From the NCBI GenBank assembly GCA_948567375.1, contig OX419757.1:3658001-3722000 (forward strand): a stretch of 64,000 nucleotides of DNA. Reading direction: 5' to 3'. The notes under the pieces are model-generated. The model had not been told where the DNA came from. It did no database searches and saw only the letters and a program-made list of their open reading frames with translations. The position numbers were made by a program, and so were the translations under genes. Within the stretch, counting starts at the first letter, position 1, and the number at the start of each line of letters is the position of its first letter. Of this stretch, positions 36,830 to 48,529 are shown piece after piece. This DNA comes from Lunularia cruciata (taxonomy: Eukaryota; Streptophyta; Marchantiopsida; Lunulariales; Lunulariaceae).

Positions 36830-38210
36830 GAAGGATATGGTGGATGAGTTTCAAGATGTGTTTCCCAATGATCTACCCTTAAGATTACCACCAAAAGGAG
36901 AGTAGATCATAAAATTGAGACACTCCCGAGGAAGACACATCCTTGTAAGGCCCCATATTGTCTATCACCTCATGAGTTGGAGGGATGTAAGACTCAAATT
37001 GAGGAGATGTTGCAGAAAGGGTTCATCTAACACAACATATCACCATATGGGTCTCTTGTCTTGTTTGTGAAGAAGAAGGATGGTACAATGCGCATGTGCA
37101 TTGACTATCAAGGTCTCAATCAACAAGCAATGAAGCACAAATACCCCTTACCTTGCATGGATGACCTATTTGATCAACTCCATGGAGCAAGATACTTCAC
37201 CAAATTGGATTTGTAGAGCAATTACAATCAAATCCAAATTGCATATGAGGATGTGTATAAAACTGCCTTTCAAACCAAGTATGGCTACTTCGAGTATCTC
37301 GTGATGCCTTTTGGCCTCACCAATACACCTACCACTTTCATGAGTATAATAAATGACATGTTTTTTCCATACTTAGATAAGAGTGTTATCGTCTTCTTGA
37401 ATGATATCTTAGTATACAATAGTACAATAATAGAACACAAACAACATCTATGAGAAGTCATCCAAATTCTAAGACATAATTGATTGTATGAAAAAATCTC
37501 AAGTGCAAGTTTGGCAAGTCTAATGTAGACTACTTGGAGCATAGAGTAAGTGCAGAGGGCATTCAAGTATTGATAGATAAAATAGAGGTCATTCAAAAAT
37601 GGAGTGCTTCAGAAGATCAAACTCAACTCAAGAGCTTCTTGGGGTCGACAGGTCTTTATTGAGAATTTTTCAAGAAGTTCTCTAAGGTTGCACAACCTTT
37701 AACAACACTACTTGGCAAAGGGAAGAAGTTGACATGGGGAAATGCACAAGAGTTGGCCCTTCAAGAATTGAAAGCCGCCTTGCTACATGCACCAATCTTG
37801 AAGTGGTATGACCCAAAACATCCAATCAAGTTGGCTACAAATGCATCGGGCGTAACAATAGGAGCAGTCTTACAACAACAATGGCATGACGGATGGCATC
37901 CAATTGCATATTTCTCTCAAAATTTGTTACAAGCAAAGGGCAACTATCATACCATAGAATGAGAAGAGCTGGCTATTTTCCTTACAACCAAGCATTGGAA
38001 ACACTATTTGGGTGAGAAGGCATTTGTAGTAGAGATAGACCACAAACCTCTAGTCTACTTGGAGACCAAGAAAGATCTATCTCATCACCAGATTTGGTAG
38101 ACAGAATGGCGACAATGCTTAAACATGACAAAGACCTAAGTGGAAGGTAAAAAGCAACTTGAAGATACATTCACCCGTATATCAATGGCAAAAAATTTGG
38201 TGATAGAGGT
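36830..38210 (+). pseudogene. Reverse transcriptase and RNase H of element B
   Basis: RT motifs ([29 protein letters not shown], then 37253-37453 open with [13 protein letters not shown]) lead to FLNDILVY, in which the first catalytic Asp is Asn. RNase H is open at 37729-37962 (KLATNASGVTIGAVLQQQWH, PIAYFSQNL), with Asn where the first catalytic Asp is expected (A keeps Asp). It continues as HYLGEKAFVVEIDHKPLVYL near 38000-38060. Stops interrupt at several points. Confidence 0.9.
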
Positions 38211-38279
38211 TAAGATTAACCCTAATTTTGGCACGAGATTCTACCTGCTACAAAAATTGATCCATAGATTGTAGGAGTG

Positions 38280-39678
38280 CAATCATCCAAAGGCGTCACT
38301 AACACCCAAAGACTCACCTTTCATGATGGCAAATTAAAGATCCCAAATGTCCTAGAATTACACACCACTATTCTAGCAAAATGTCATGATTTGGCCGTTG
38401 TAGGTAATATTGGAGTGGACAAGACCTTGGAAGCAATCCAACGCCATTACTATTGATGAGCAAGATGAGCAACGACTTGATGGACTCTATAGACAGCTGC
38501 CTACTCTATCAATAGAACAAAGCTTCTAATCATGCTCCTAAAGGGCTCCTTCAACCTCTCCCCACTCCTACACAACATTAGGAATAGGTGGGTATGGATC
38601 TCATTTGTGAATTACCCAAGACCACCTCAATGTTTGACTCCATTATGGTCTTTGTGGACCGGCTCAGCAAAATGATTCATGTATGCCCTACCACCAAGGA
38701 TGTGACCACTCTACAACTAGCTCAATTATACTTAGATGTAATCTTCTCTCACCATGGCTTGTCTCGAGTACTCATCATCGATAGCACTGATAGAGGTACT
38801 CAATTCACCAATTTTTATTGGTGAACATTTTTTGGTTTCTTCAAAACCAAGTTGGCCATGTCCATAGCTTACCCCCCACAAACAAATGGACAAACAGAAC
38901 GGGCTAATTGCACTATTGAAGACATGTTGCACGGCTTCACCTTAGAAGAGCAAGAGAGGTAGGACACTCTACTCTCCTTGGTGGAATCTGCTTACAACAA
39001 TTTGGTGAATGCATCCACCATGTCACTCCATTTGTCCTCATGTATGGTGAGCATCCCTTCACACCTTCTAGCTTGATGAAGATCCATCCGATGGCTACCA
39101 TGGTTGATGTAGTCAACATATTTGTTTCTCAAATCCAACAAGGTGTGGAGAGCGCCAAGCACATATTGCAGGTTGTGCAAAATCGACAAAAGCAATATAC
39201 CGATGCACACCATAGGCACATGGAGTTCAATGTTGGGGATCAAGTGTGGCTATCTACAACCAAACTCACATTAGTTGGCCCTCGTAAGCTCAAACCTTGT
39301 TTTATTGGGCCTTTTTCTATTCTTCATTGAGTCGGCGCTATGGCCTATCACCTCAAGCTACCACCACACATGAAGATTCATCCAGTGTTCCATGTTTCCC
39401 TACTACACAAATATGCTTCCCAATTGTGCCATAGTCATTTAACACAAGACCTTTGACCTTATCCGACACTCATTGATGGCACGGAGGAATATGAAGTGGA
39501 GTGTATCCTCCAAAAATGCATGCGTGGTACTTGCCATCTATGGGTGGACTATCTAGTACAATGGAAAGGTTACCTCCTCTACAAGGCCACCCAAGAACCC
39601 ACTGCCAATTTGACACATGCACCAATGTTGGTACAAGCATTTGAGCAACAATTGCACAACAAAGCCGTTGCGTCTTAA
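38280..39678 (+). pseudogene. Integrase with C-terminal chromodomain, element B
   Basis: The catalytic core is open at 38588-38824 with FVDRLSKMIH. The second Asp is present (STDRGTQF), but 9 bp are duplicated just before it (GATAGCACT then GATAGAGGT), adding three residues. The third position reads GQTERAN near 38889-38910, so Glu is kept. A frame change follows, then the C-terminal domain at 39040-39330. The chromodomain at about 39475-39678 (EEYEVECILQKCMRG, WVDYLVQWKGYLLYKATQEP) is open to TAA at 39676-39678. Confidence 0.9.
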
Positions 39679-39691
39679 AAGGAGAGAGGTT

Positions 39692-40429
39692 TGTAATACC
39701 AAGAACTAGCCATATGATCCTGATGTGAAATTTGGTTTGTTAATATCTAGAATGATGTTATACATGATGGACAAAATAGATCAAATAGAAGTATCACCAA
39801 AAGAGTACTTTTACTAATAGAGCAGAAATCAAAATAGACTTGAAACCTTAGATCCAATAGTTAGACATATGATCTAAAGGTGAGAATTGGTTCAATAACA
39901 TTTGGAAGGATGTTACACATGATGGACTAAATAAATTAGAAAGAAGTATCACCAAAAGGGGACTTCTACTAATAGAGTAGGAATCAAAATATGTCTGAAA
40001 TCTTTGAAGCAATTTTGGAAGCATAAATGAATGAATTAGGCCTCAAAAGTGTGCAATCCCCCCCCCCTTCCAAAATAGAAGGAAGGCTGGACTTTCCTTC
40101 CCCGCAGTCTCATCAAGAACTTGTCAACAGTACCTCACCCACATGATTTTGAGATTCCTACTAGAAGATTCCTTAAAAGATTCCCTCTAGTCAAAGCTTG
40201 TTTGGCCAACCTGATAGGATCAGGACCAACATGCCACCCATCCAAATAAGTAATCCAAGGGTGGAGCTTGCTGATATGTCATCTATCCATGTGCCTAATC
40301 CTATGGTGGAGCTTCTTTGGAGGAGATCTTCTTAGTCTATATAATAAAGAGAAGGTGCTCCTTTGGGGCATCGGATGCTTGAGTATGAAATCTATGTTTT
40401 CTTTCTTCTCTTTTCCTTGGTGTATTACA
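39692..40429 (+). repeat. Right (3') LTR of element B
   Basis: The LTR is 738 bp, TGTAATACC to GTATTACA, with TATATAATA at 40338-40346 and a run of 10 C at 40058-40067. TTACT follows at 40430-40434. Confidence 0.93.
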
Positions 40430-40434
40430 TTACT

Positions 40435-42368
40435 ACACATATTTCTTGGAAGAACTTCTCAAAAGTATCCTTATCTAATAGGGGAAAAAATTACATATGG
40501 TCTTTGACTTGGATAGAATGAATATAAATATAGCAATCATTGTTAAACTTGCTCAAATTACAAATGTATTTCATAAAAAATCTCAAGTCATAGTTTTGAT
40601 CATTTGGCTATATGTCTTGCATTTTCAACAAAAATTAGTCCATAATTAATTACTAACAAGGAATTTTGTTGGAGTGAAACTGTATCGAAGTATATGGTAT
40701 TAGAGATTTATTCTGGTTTATTTTTTTTGGATAATATAAAGAGAACTGGATATATTGTCTGCAACTAATGCTTTGTTGACACAAAATATGTCGTGTTGTG
40801 ATGTTTGAACCTTCAAATACTCCTCTCTTATAAACTCTATAGCACCATGTTCTTTTTTTTACTCTCTTACATCAACATCCCTTTTAGCATCATTTATATT
40901 TCATATTTTGCAAGTATATGATTTTTTGGAGCTAAAAATTATCAAAATCTTACTCCAAAGATTAGAAATCTACCCTTAGAACTCCTTTCTTATTCCTCAT
41001 CTTCATGTTAGAGGTAATGTGATTGCAACTTATACATCAAACCTATATGTTCAACCATTTAACACATTCTCATATCTCAAATGAGGAATCAATTTAGTAA
41101 CTACTTGACCTATGGGCGCTTATATTCCCCAAAAGGTTTCATCAAACCCTTGCTCCACACAACAAACTTAGTTGTGTATTTTCAAAATAATACCTTAGAA
41201 AAACTCATTCCGATATAGAAGACTTTGGCATATGATTTGCTTATTGAAATGCCCATACACTTGCTCAACTCTCTAAGTAGTAAGTGACAACCCATTAAAT
41301 TAGGAAAATTTCTAACCAATACAATTGGTTATATATGTTACTTCAATGGTTATGTACTGAATCCTTCCTTTCCTTCTCCTTAGAATCTTCTCCAATAGAT
41401 GTTGCTTTTATATTTTTTTGCCATATTGTAAATTTCTTTTCACAAATAGTACAAAAAGAACTTCCTTCTCTAGCTCCATGAATGTCATTATCTTCCTATA
41501 AGTCAATAAAAATCACTCAAAAGATGATTATACTTTCACTTATCTTACCAAAGTATAAGTTATTTCACCAAGAGAGGTAAATATGAAATAAAATTTTGAT
41601 GATCTTTCCTTGTAATCACTTTATCAAGACACTCTACCCATCAAGATACCAATATGATCTTCACCCATTTATATACCATTCATACAAAGTTTATTATGTG
41701 CAAAGAAGTATAGTGGTGCACTACCTTTTCATGAAACATTTTTTTCTTGAAGAGACTATAAATTAAAGGCTTGCCAAGTTTGCAAGATGGTTTAATACCA
41801 TTTACTTGTGGCATAGAGGAAATAGCATAGAACAAAAGGAAGATGAAGAAGCAAGAGTGTAGAGGGAACAAGCCCAAAGGAAGGTCTGCATAGTAGGGAT
41901 ACAAGGAAGAATAAATTCATTGCCTCCAACGTTCAACCCAAATTCCTTTAGCTTGGGAACCCTTCAACATTGTAATTCTTTGGCATACCAACAACCCTTG
42001 GTATGGGAGTTAGTCAATTGAAAGAGAATTTGGATGGCATGAATGTATCATCACCGAAACAAAGAACTATAAGTAATCACCATTTTATTCTACAAGATGC
42101 TCACATGTGTGAAATGTGAGTACTCACACATGGCACACCTACCAAAATCTAGTAACAGCCAAACCAAAACTCTAAAAATATGACTTGGTCAGTAACTTTT
42201 CACCCTTATTGAATGTAGATAAGTGCAAGCCTTGAAAATGTATGAAGGTTTGCACCTTTGGCAAGGAATGTTTGAGTCTTGAAAGATTGATTGAATGGGT
42301 GTTTGGGTAGTTGTTACTTCTACACATCAGATTTACCCTTGCTTGCATATTATACATGAATAGACAAC
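40435..42368. other. Non-coding stretch, nothing assigned
   Basis: Mostly AT-rich. A short minus-strand peptide-like piece near 41100-41190 (TTKFVVWSKGLMKPFGEYKRP-like) has no recognised family. Confidence 0.35.
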
Positions 42369-44795
42369 ATGGTATTCAAGCTTGAGCAACATATACAAGT
42401 GCTTGAGATAATTTTCAAATTGCCCAAGGTGAATAAGTGGGAATTCCACAATAAGGAGGAGTTGGTACACATTAAGAAGAACCTCAAATTCTTTCTATGG
42501 AATTTGGACTTGAATGATCATGCAATGCCTCATGAAATTAGAGACAATAAAGATCCACGAATGTGGAATTTGAAATGAAACATATTTGCCTACACCAAGG
42601 AGAATTGGCAAGATGTCCTTGGTCTCAAGAATTCACCACTAGGAGCAATGACCCTAAAGACTCAATGGAATGGCCTAGATGCAAATATGGAGGTGAGATT
42701 GAAGGCTTCCTTGAAAGATGAGAAGACAAACAATGGATGACCAAGTGAGAGTCTACAACAATCCTACACAAAGGGCCATCACTAAAGCAATAATGAAGCT
42801 ATTCAAGTCAAAGTGTAAAACTTGCTTGAACAATAGCCAAACTATTTCTTCAAATTCCTATATGAAGGAAGGCCGGTGAATTGTGCCAAGATGTTCTACA
42901 TATGAGTTTGTAGTATGAGCGTGAACATGAAGAAAGATGGAGGAGTTACCCACTTAGCTCCATTTGCAATATACTTTTACATAGGTATGAAGTTGCTGAC
43001 TTGGGATGAGAGAAAGAAGTTCCAAACACAATTCTACCCCAAAGGATATTTCTCCATGAATCCAAAAGCAAAGGCAATATACAAAAGTACAAGTTAGCCA
43101 ATAAGAATTTTTCTAGACAAAAAGGTAAGTCTGTGTGGAAGAAGCTAGCAACACCCTTGGCTACTTCAAGAAGAAGAAGTTAATACTAGCTATGCCAAAG
43201 GTAAAAGCCAAGAAGAACACCCAAGTGATCAAAGATTCTATACACAAGGATACCAAGGATCTGAGCAAGAATATTGACTCCACAAGTGAGGATTCCTTCA
43301 CTTGCATAATTGTATCTTTGGATGATGAGGAAGGAGATGCTTAGTCTACCCCACATGGAGTAGACCAAGCAATTATGGAGGAAGAGTAAAGTCTCCAAGC
43401 CAAGAGCAAAGATCTGAAGGAAGGAGAGTATGATGGCAAAGTGAGTCCATCAGACACAAAGGACAAGGAAGGAGAGCATGCTGACAAAGTAAAGCCTTCC
43501 AAGTCAAAGGACAAAGAGGGAAGGAATCCCAACACCAAAGAGGAAGGGAGATTCAAGAAGGAAAAAGTACTCAAGCACAAAGAGTTAGTGTATGACAACA
43601 ATGGAGATATGTCCAAGGCTGAAGACCCAACAAACAATCAAGAAGGAGTGTAGGAGGTCAAAGGACTAGCACTCATCATGAAAGAATAGGTCAAGATCAA
43701 GAAGATTATGGCAAGCCTTTGGAATAGAGAAGAAGATGCACTAGCAAGGAAGTGCAATAATTGGAAGGGTACCTATCTCCCGGCTGGTTATCCATACAAT
43801 AAGATTAGCATTGGAGATGATGGAGTAGATTCTTTCTTTCTATCAAGACCTTCATAGAAACATCTCAAACATCAAATGCTAATCAATCATCTGCATCAAA
43901 CCACTCAAGATGTTCACAAGGAGAAGGAAAAGGCTAAGAGGAACTAGCTAGAGTCAACACCCTATATGTAGCCAAAGGACATGGCCATCAGATTCTTCCT
44001 TTCTACCAAGAGCTTCATAGAGGCATCATTGACTACATAATGCTAATCAACCAGTTCAATCAAACCACTCAAGACATTATCAAGGAGAGGGCAAAGGCTC
44101 AAGAGGAACTAGCTAGAGTCACCACCTTACACTTAGTTGAAGGGAAGCAAAATAATGACTTAGTACAAGACCCCTTCTACTTGAAGAACAAAGGAGAGAT
44201 CACCAAGAGGAAGTATAAAGAAGAGCTTTGGAAGTTGCAAGAGGAAAGATGGTGCTCCATTGCAAGTAGGAACCAAAACAATTAGGAGTTCAAAGAGTAA
44301 TTGTGAGCATGGGATGAGGTGGTGGTTAACATCCAAAGCAAATTGAATGTATCTTATGTGAATGTTATAAGGATAGAAACAATAATGGATGACTACCACA
44401 CAAGGCTATGACTTCAATTCAAGACACTGCCATAAGAATTGAAGAAGGAGGAGGAGAAGGAGTTGATTGAGGCCAAATGAGAGAAGAATTGATGATCAAA
44501 GTCCAAGTTGTATGCTTAGGTTTGAGAAGATAGAAATACTCTCACAAATGGAGGAGTTAAGGGGCTAGTTGGTAGGCTTGGCGGAGAAGGCGGCTCAAGC
44601 ACGGTACACTGGATGAAGCTACAGGAGTTAAGGGTGCAGATTCATGCCTTGGAAGCCAAAGTCTACACTGATGAATGGCTTGCCCAACTATTAATCTTGG
44701 TTGAAGGAACATACCAACAAGAAGTTTCAAGAATCAATAGACATCTTATTCTGGTAGATTATAAGTGTAAGGTAGATTGGCTAATTAGAATTTGA
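42369..44795 (+). pseudogene. Unrecognised, broken Lys/Glu-rich coding region
   Basis: Successive open pieces in one orientation (42369-42578, 42915-43097, 43135-43344, 43441-43653, 44040-44285, 44613-44795) look like one protein of roughly 700-800 residues broken by stops and frameshifts. The first pieces are globular-like (LPKVNKWEFHNKEELVHIKK; HLAPFAIYFYIGMKLLTWDE). The middle is a low-complexity Lys/Glu/Asp tract (TKDKEGEHADKVKPSKSKDK). The last pieces look coiled-coil-forming (KERAKAQEELARVTTLHLVE). No retroviral motif is visible. It ends about 55 bp before the left LTR of E. It could be a retroelement accessory ORF or a host gene remnant; I cannot assign it. Confidence 0.5.
43828..44155 (+). 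repeat. About 164-bp tandem duplication inside the unrecognised coding region
   Basis: Sequence from 'tctttctatcaagaccttcatag' (about 43833) recurs from 'cctttctaccaagagcttcatag' (about 43997). Shared landmarks such as 'ccactcaaga' (43901 and 44065) and 'ggaactagctagagtc' are offset by about 164 bp. The second copy keeps the reading frame longer (KERAKAQEELARV); the first has a TAG in the equivalent place. A 1-nt indel within the unit suggests an original 165-bp (55-codon) in-frame duplication. Confidence 0.8.
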
Positions 44796-44849
44796 AGGGG
44801 CAAAGGTAGTTCTTCACAATAGCATAACTAAAGGTTTTGACATGATATT

Positions 44850-45246
44850 TGTAGCACAAAAGCTAGTTTTCTTGAATGCTAGAGTGGTAGTGTTGGTAAT
44901 TATAGTTACTTTGGTACTTACTCATGGACTACTTGTTAGTGGTTGAATTTCATGTTAGAGCTATTAATCACATCATGGGACCCACTGTCACTTGCACCAT
45001 TCACACCATCAGATGTACCATCAATGGTGTCGTTAGGGCTAGAGACTTAGGTCAAGCAAAGTATATATTTTCAAAGTGCAATTCTAGAGATCTCACTTCT
45101 TTGATGTTGAGCCTTTGAGTTCCTTGATGTTGAGCCAGCAAGCTCTGTCCACCATGGTGGACAGAGCTTCATGAGCATCACCTAGAGTCTCTTAGCTAGA
45201 CTGGGTGTGGCTTGACTATAATTAATACTTAATAGTTGGTAGATTG
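44850..45246 (+). repeat. Left LTR of element E
   Basis: Starts TGTAGCACAAAAGCTAG; the right copy starts TGTAGTGCCAAAGCTAG. Shared blocks include 'cacttgcaccat...cacca', 'gagacttaggtcaagca', 'atattttcaaa' and 'ctcttagctaga'. The left copy carries an internal 13-bp direct repeat (TTGATGTTGAGCC twice) and a 30-bp perfect palindrome that the right copy lacks. The 3' end is set only by the PBS-like motif. Confidence 0.8.
45141..45170. repeat. 30-bp perfect palindrome in the E left LTR
   Basis: AAGCTCTGTCCACCA is followed directly by its reverse complement with no spacer and no mismatch, centred on CCATGG. Homologous sequence in the right LTR (about 60930-60970) is diverged and not palindromic. 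Confidence 0.92.
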
Positions 45247-45261
45247 TTGTTTCAGAGCTGG

Positions 45262-45534
45262 AATAGCAACCTTTTTGAGGCTAGTTTGGTAGAGATTTCA
45301 CATGGAGAGTATGCTTTAGCTATAGTGATGTCAACCAAGAAGGATATGCATAAAAACTACATAGATAGGAATATATATGGAGATTACCATCCTATCAACC
45401 GACATACTAGGGTTGATTGGTATGCCAAGCCTACACTAGAAGAGATATTTGATGCAATTGGGCATGAAAAGATCTTTAGTACTTCAGATCATTGAGTAGG
45501 ATATCATCAATTGCAAATCAAGGAGGAGGACAAG
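45262..45534 (+). pseudogene. Element E reverse transcriptase, N-terminal part
   Basis: The frame is open at about 45244-45495 with LFEASLVEISHGEYA, a decayed PTKKD-like stretch, GDYHPINRHTRVD, KPTLEEIFDAIGHEKIFST, then a TGA and YHQLQIKEED up to the copia insertion. The motif order is that of Ty3/gypsy RT. The C-terminal half resumes at 52192 after element D. Gag and protease, which should lie upstream, are absent. Confidence 0.88.
45530..45534. other. Target-site duplication of copia D, left copy
   Basis: ACAAG here equals ACAAG at 52187-52191. Deleting D plus one copy rejoins the E reading frame across EEDK and SKITFW. Confidence 0.95.
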
Positions 45535-45822
45535 TGACAAGTTTCACTCTTATGCCTTAGGGTTACCCAATATTTGAGATGGCTCTCTCACAGGTTCATG
45601 AAGAGAGAAAACTGAAAGAAGGGGATCTCTCAAAGGTAGATGGTGAGAATGGACTAAGAGGATGTTGGAGTGCTGAACTTGCATGATAGATATGGTGGTG
45701 AGGTTGAGTTGGTAAAGTATTTTCTGAATCATTCCTTATGGAAGTAGCCTCACACAAAGGTGAACCACGTATCTCTATGTAATGTGTGCATGTCATTTTG
45801 GCTTTTGGTCTATAATCAAACA
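45535..45822 (+). repeat. Left (5') LTR of copia D
   Basis: 288 bp, from TGACAAGTTTCACTC to CAAACA. Colinear with 51902-52186 through the blocks 'ttcatgaagagagaaaact', 'gaatcattcc' and 'tatctctatgtaatgtgtg'. The terminal TGTT/AACA inverted repeat is decayed here. Confidence 0.9.
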
Positions 45823-45824
45823 AA

Positions 45825-45836
45825 TGGTATTATAGC
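45825..45836 (+). other. Primer-binding site of copia D
   Basis: TGGTATTATAGC starts 3 nt after the LTR end and matches TGGTATCAGAGC at 10 of 12 positions. Confidence 0.8.
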
Positions 45837-45839
45837 AGA

Positions 45840-47520
45840 AAGAGCTCATGGAACTTTCAAGTTGGCTCATACGTCTAGGAACCATATCCTTTTGAAAGTC
45901 GGCAAGACTTTGCAGCAGAGCACTCAGGGCAAAGGGATACCAGGCTAATCCACTTGGTATACGATAGGATTGGATAGTGGGGCCAAAACTTGATCCAATA
46001 ACATAGAAAAATAATCTGATGGTAAATTTTGGCAATCCATTTCCATCAGAGCTTTTCTCCCATTGATCGAATCCTTTGGATGGCCATTTGGAGTCATCCT
46101 AGACAATATCACTAGACGCCTCAACCCTTTCTTGGGAAGCAGATAGAGTATCAGGCAAAGACAAGGTGTTTGCCTATGTGTGGAGGTCCAAGAGAGATAG
46201 ACAAAATGCCAAGCAATAGACTATGGTCTGCCTGAGTGGGGAGGTCTGTGTGTGGGCACTCTGACGTGAGGAGGTTAAGAACATGTTGTGGTTTGTCCGA
46301 CCACTTTGGGCAAATGGTGGATATGTAAAGAAGCCATGCCTGCACTGCATGTGCAAGATGTGTGTGATCTCACAAAACCGGCTCTATGTGTCTAGACTTT
46401 GCCCACAGACAAAAGGAAGGCCAAAGTTAGGAGGAAATAATTTCATTTTTTTTTTAAATTGTCTCTTCTTCTTTGATTGCAGAAGAAGCAGAAAATCAGG
46501 GAAAGAAGGATCAGAAGCCAATAGAAGGCTCTTCATCACATTGCTACTAAGTTCTTGATGGGATGGAAGGAAGGTAGGAGCTGAAATCTTGAGGAGATAG
46601 AGGCCACTAGATGGTGCATGTACTTGTTCATTTTTTCTTCAGATGTAGTCCACCGTACTTAAGGATGAGAGACTTAAGGTAGGACATTTTGTCAAAGAAG
46701 TTGGAAATGAGGAGAGCTAAAGAGATAATTCTTTTGAAGTATCCAAAGAATTAATCTTTGGCATTTTTTATCAACACTTGTTGACCTTCTAGAGAGTGAA
46801 AGCATTTACAAACTTGCATGAAGTAATGCCTTGCTTCACATAATGCTCAGGTGTGGCTAATCAACATCAAGCTCAAAAGCATAAGACAAGTATAGTTAAA
46901 TTAAGGAAGGATTCTGCACCTCCTTGTAGCCAGCCCACGTTTGAGAAGAACCTATAAAGAAAGCTTTTGCAGTGTCCAGTGTCCATTGCTAACACATTGT
47001 GTGCACTCATTTTGATGATGAGACTACTGATGGTGAAGCACATAGGCAGTAGTATTCTACTTTCCTTTTGGCAATGAAGCCTACAACAACTTGCCAAATG
47101 TCCATGAACTACCTAAAGCTAGCATGCCTCAATAATATGCAATTTTGCAAAAAGATAATTCATTGTCAAAAGCCTAAAGATCTGCACAATCCTTATCCAG
47201 ATTTAGGAGCGAGTCCCTATGTGTATATATATATACACTGGCAGAACTCCTCCTGAGTTAAATGTTTGTTGCTGCACCGACAAAAACAAGCAAGGAGTAG
47301 AACCCAAAGAGAGTCATTGGGGGAGAAGTCTTAGACTTTTGAATGTGGTATAGAATCCAAGGTTTTGATCCCCCTTGGAATTCAATTCATAACTTTTGAC
47401 TCGGGACTTGGATGAATAATCTGTTTAGTGAGTTAGAAAGCTTATCTTTAAGGCTACAAGTTGATCTAACTAGATGTTGACTTTGCATATTTGAAGAAGC
47501 TGCTGTAAAAAAATTTCTGT
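45840..47520 (+). other. Long leader of copia D, content unexplained
   Basis: About 1.7 kb separates PBS and gag. No copia domain is seen. A short 'tatatatatataca' run lies near 47224. It could be a further decayed insertion, but no LTR pair or target duplication was found. Confidence 0.45.
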
Positions 47521-47523
47521 CTT

Positions 47524-48460
47524 ATGACCCACTCCCTTGAGTATTGGAGTTTTAAGGGGGAAGGTTCAAGGACTCAAGAGGAGTCTCTAAGTGCAGCAAT
47601 AGCCTCAATAGTACTTGTGAAGCAGAAGAAAGTCAAGATGGGTATGTTGAAGCTTGGTGGACCCAAGTTTGAGGTGGCAAAGTTTGATGGCCACCTGGAT
47701 TACTTACTATGGGAACAGCAGGTGAAAGGAGTATTGAGGGCAACTGGTTTGGGTAAGCTCTTGAGGGAGAAACCTAAGGATGTGAGACAAAGTGATTGGG
47801 ATGATATGCAAGAGCAAGCCATGAATACTGTTTTGCTTCACCCTCAGCCCCATGTGATCAAGCAAGTGGGGAAGCATTTTGATGGTACCTCCTTATTTGA
47901 TGCACTTTAGAGCAAGTATCATGAGGATGAATTGTCAAATAGACTGTACACTAATCTCAAAATAATCACATTCAAGATGAAACCATGGACCAACATAAGA
48001 GACCATGTGGATGCATTTTGTGACCTAGTAGTAGACTTGACAAACTTGGGAGAGGACTTGAATGAGGAGTAGAAGGCATTGCACTTGTTGGGCTCCTTGC
48101 CACCGTCATATCAGTCACTTTCACAAGTTTTGTTGCACCATGAGAAAAAGACTATTACCTTTGAAGAGGTGAAAATAACTCTACTTACGGATGACTTGCA
48201 ACAAAAACTTGTTGCAACCTTAGTGTCATCTTCTACTCATGGCAATGACTTGATTATCTAATGTGGGAGACCTTAGTGGAGGACTAATGATGGTGATAAG
48301 GAGGAAAGCAAGGCTAGGTCCAGGTCTAAGTCTAGAGGTAAGTCCAAGGAGAGGAAACAAGTGACTTGTTGGGGATGTGGCAAAGTAGGCCATGTGAAAA
48401 AAAGAGTGTAAAGCTAAGGGAAAAGGAAAGGTAGATGAAGGCTCTTCAGCAAAGATAGTT
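47524..48460 (+). pseudogene. gag of copia D
   Basis: Open from 47524 to 47910, with a copia Gag pattern beginning near 47638 (KLGGPKFEVAKFDGHLDYLL, WDDMQEQAMNTVLLHPQP). After a TAG it continues (SKYHEDELSNRLYTNLKI; then 48079-48261 LLGSLPPSYQSLSQVLLHHE). The zinc knuckle near 48367 reads CWGCGKVGHVKK, after which an extra A in a run of seven A shifts the frame so that the last Cys is lost in frame. Nearly all of Gag is recognisable. Confidence 0.88.
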
Positions 48461-48529
48461 TATGTTGATGAGGATATTGATCTATTGGATGATCAGTATG
48501 ATTTGTGATATTGTGTGTATGCTCTCTTT

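Larger units (their letters stand above)
33789..40429 (+). mobile_element. Ty3/gypsy chromovirus B, full length but defective
   Basis: The element is 6641 bp and the same family as A: colinear LTRs, PBS, gag, PR, RT, RH, IN and chromodomain, and a polypurine tract (AAAAGGAGAGAGG) just before 39692. The target duplication has one mismatch. Frames are broken repeatedly, and RT has FLNDILVY in place of FLDDILVY. Its chromodomain is better preserved than A's. A and B lie in the same orientation about 15 kb apart. Confidence 0.95.
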
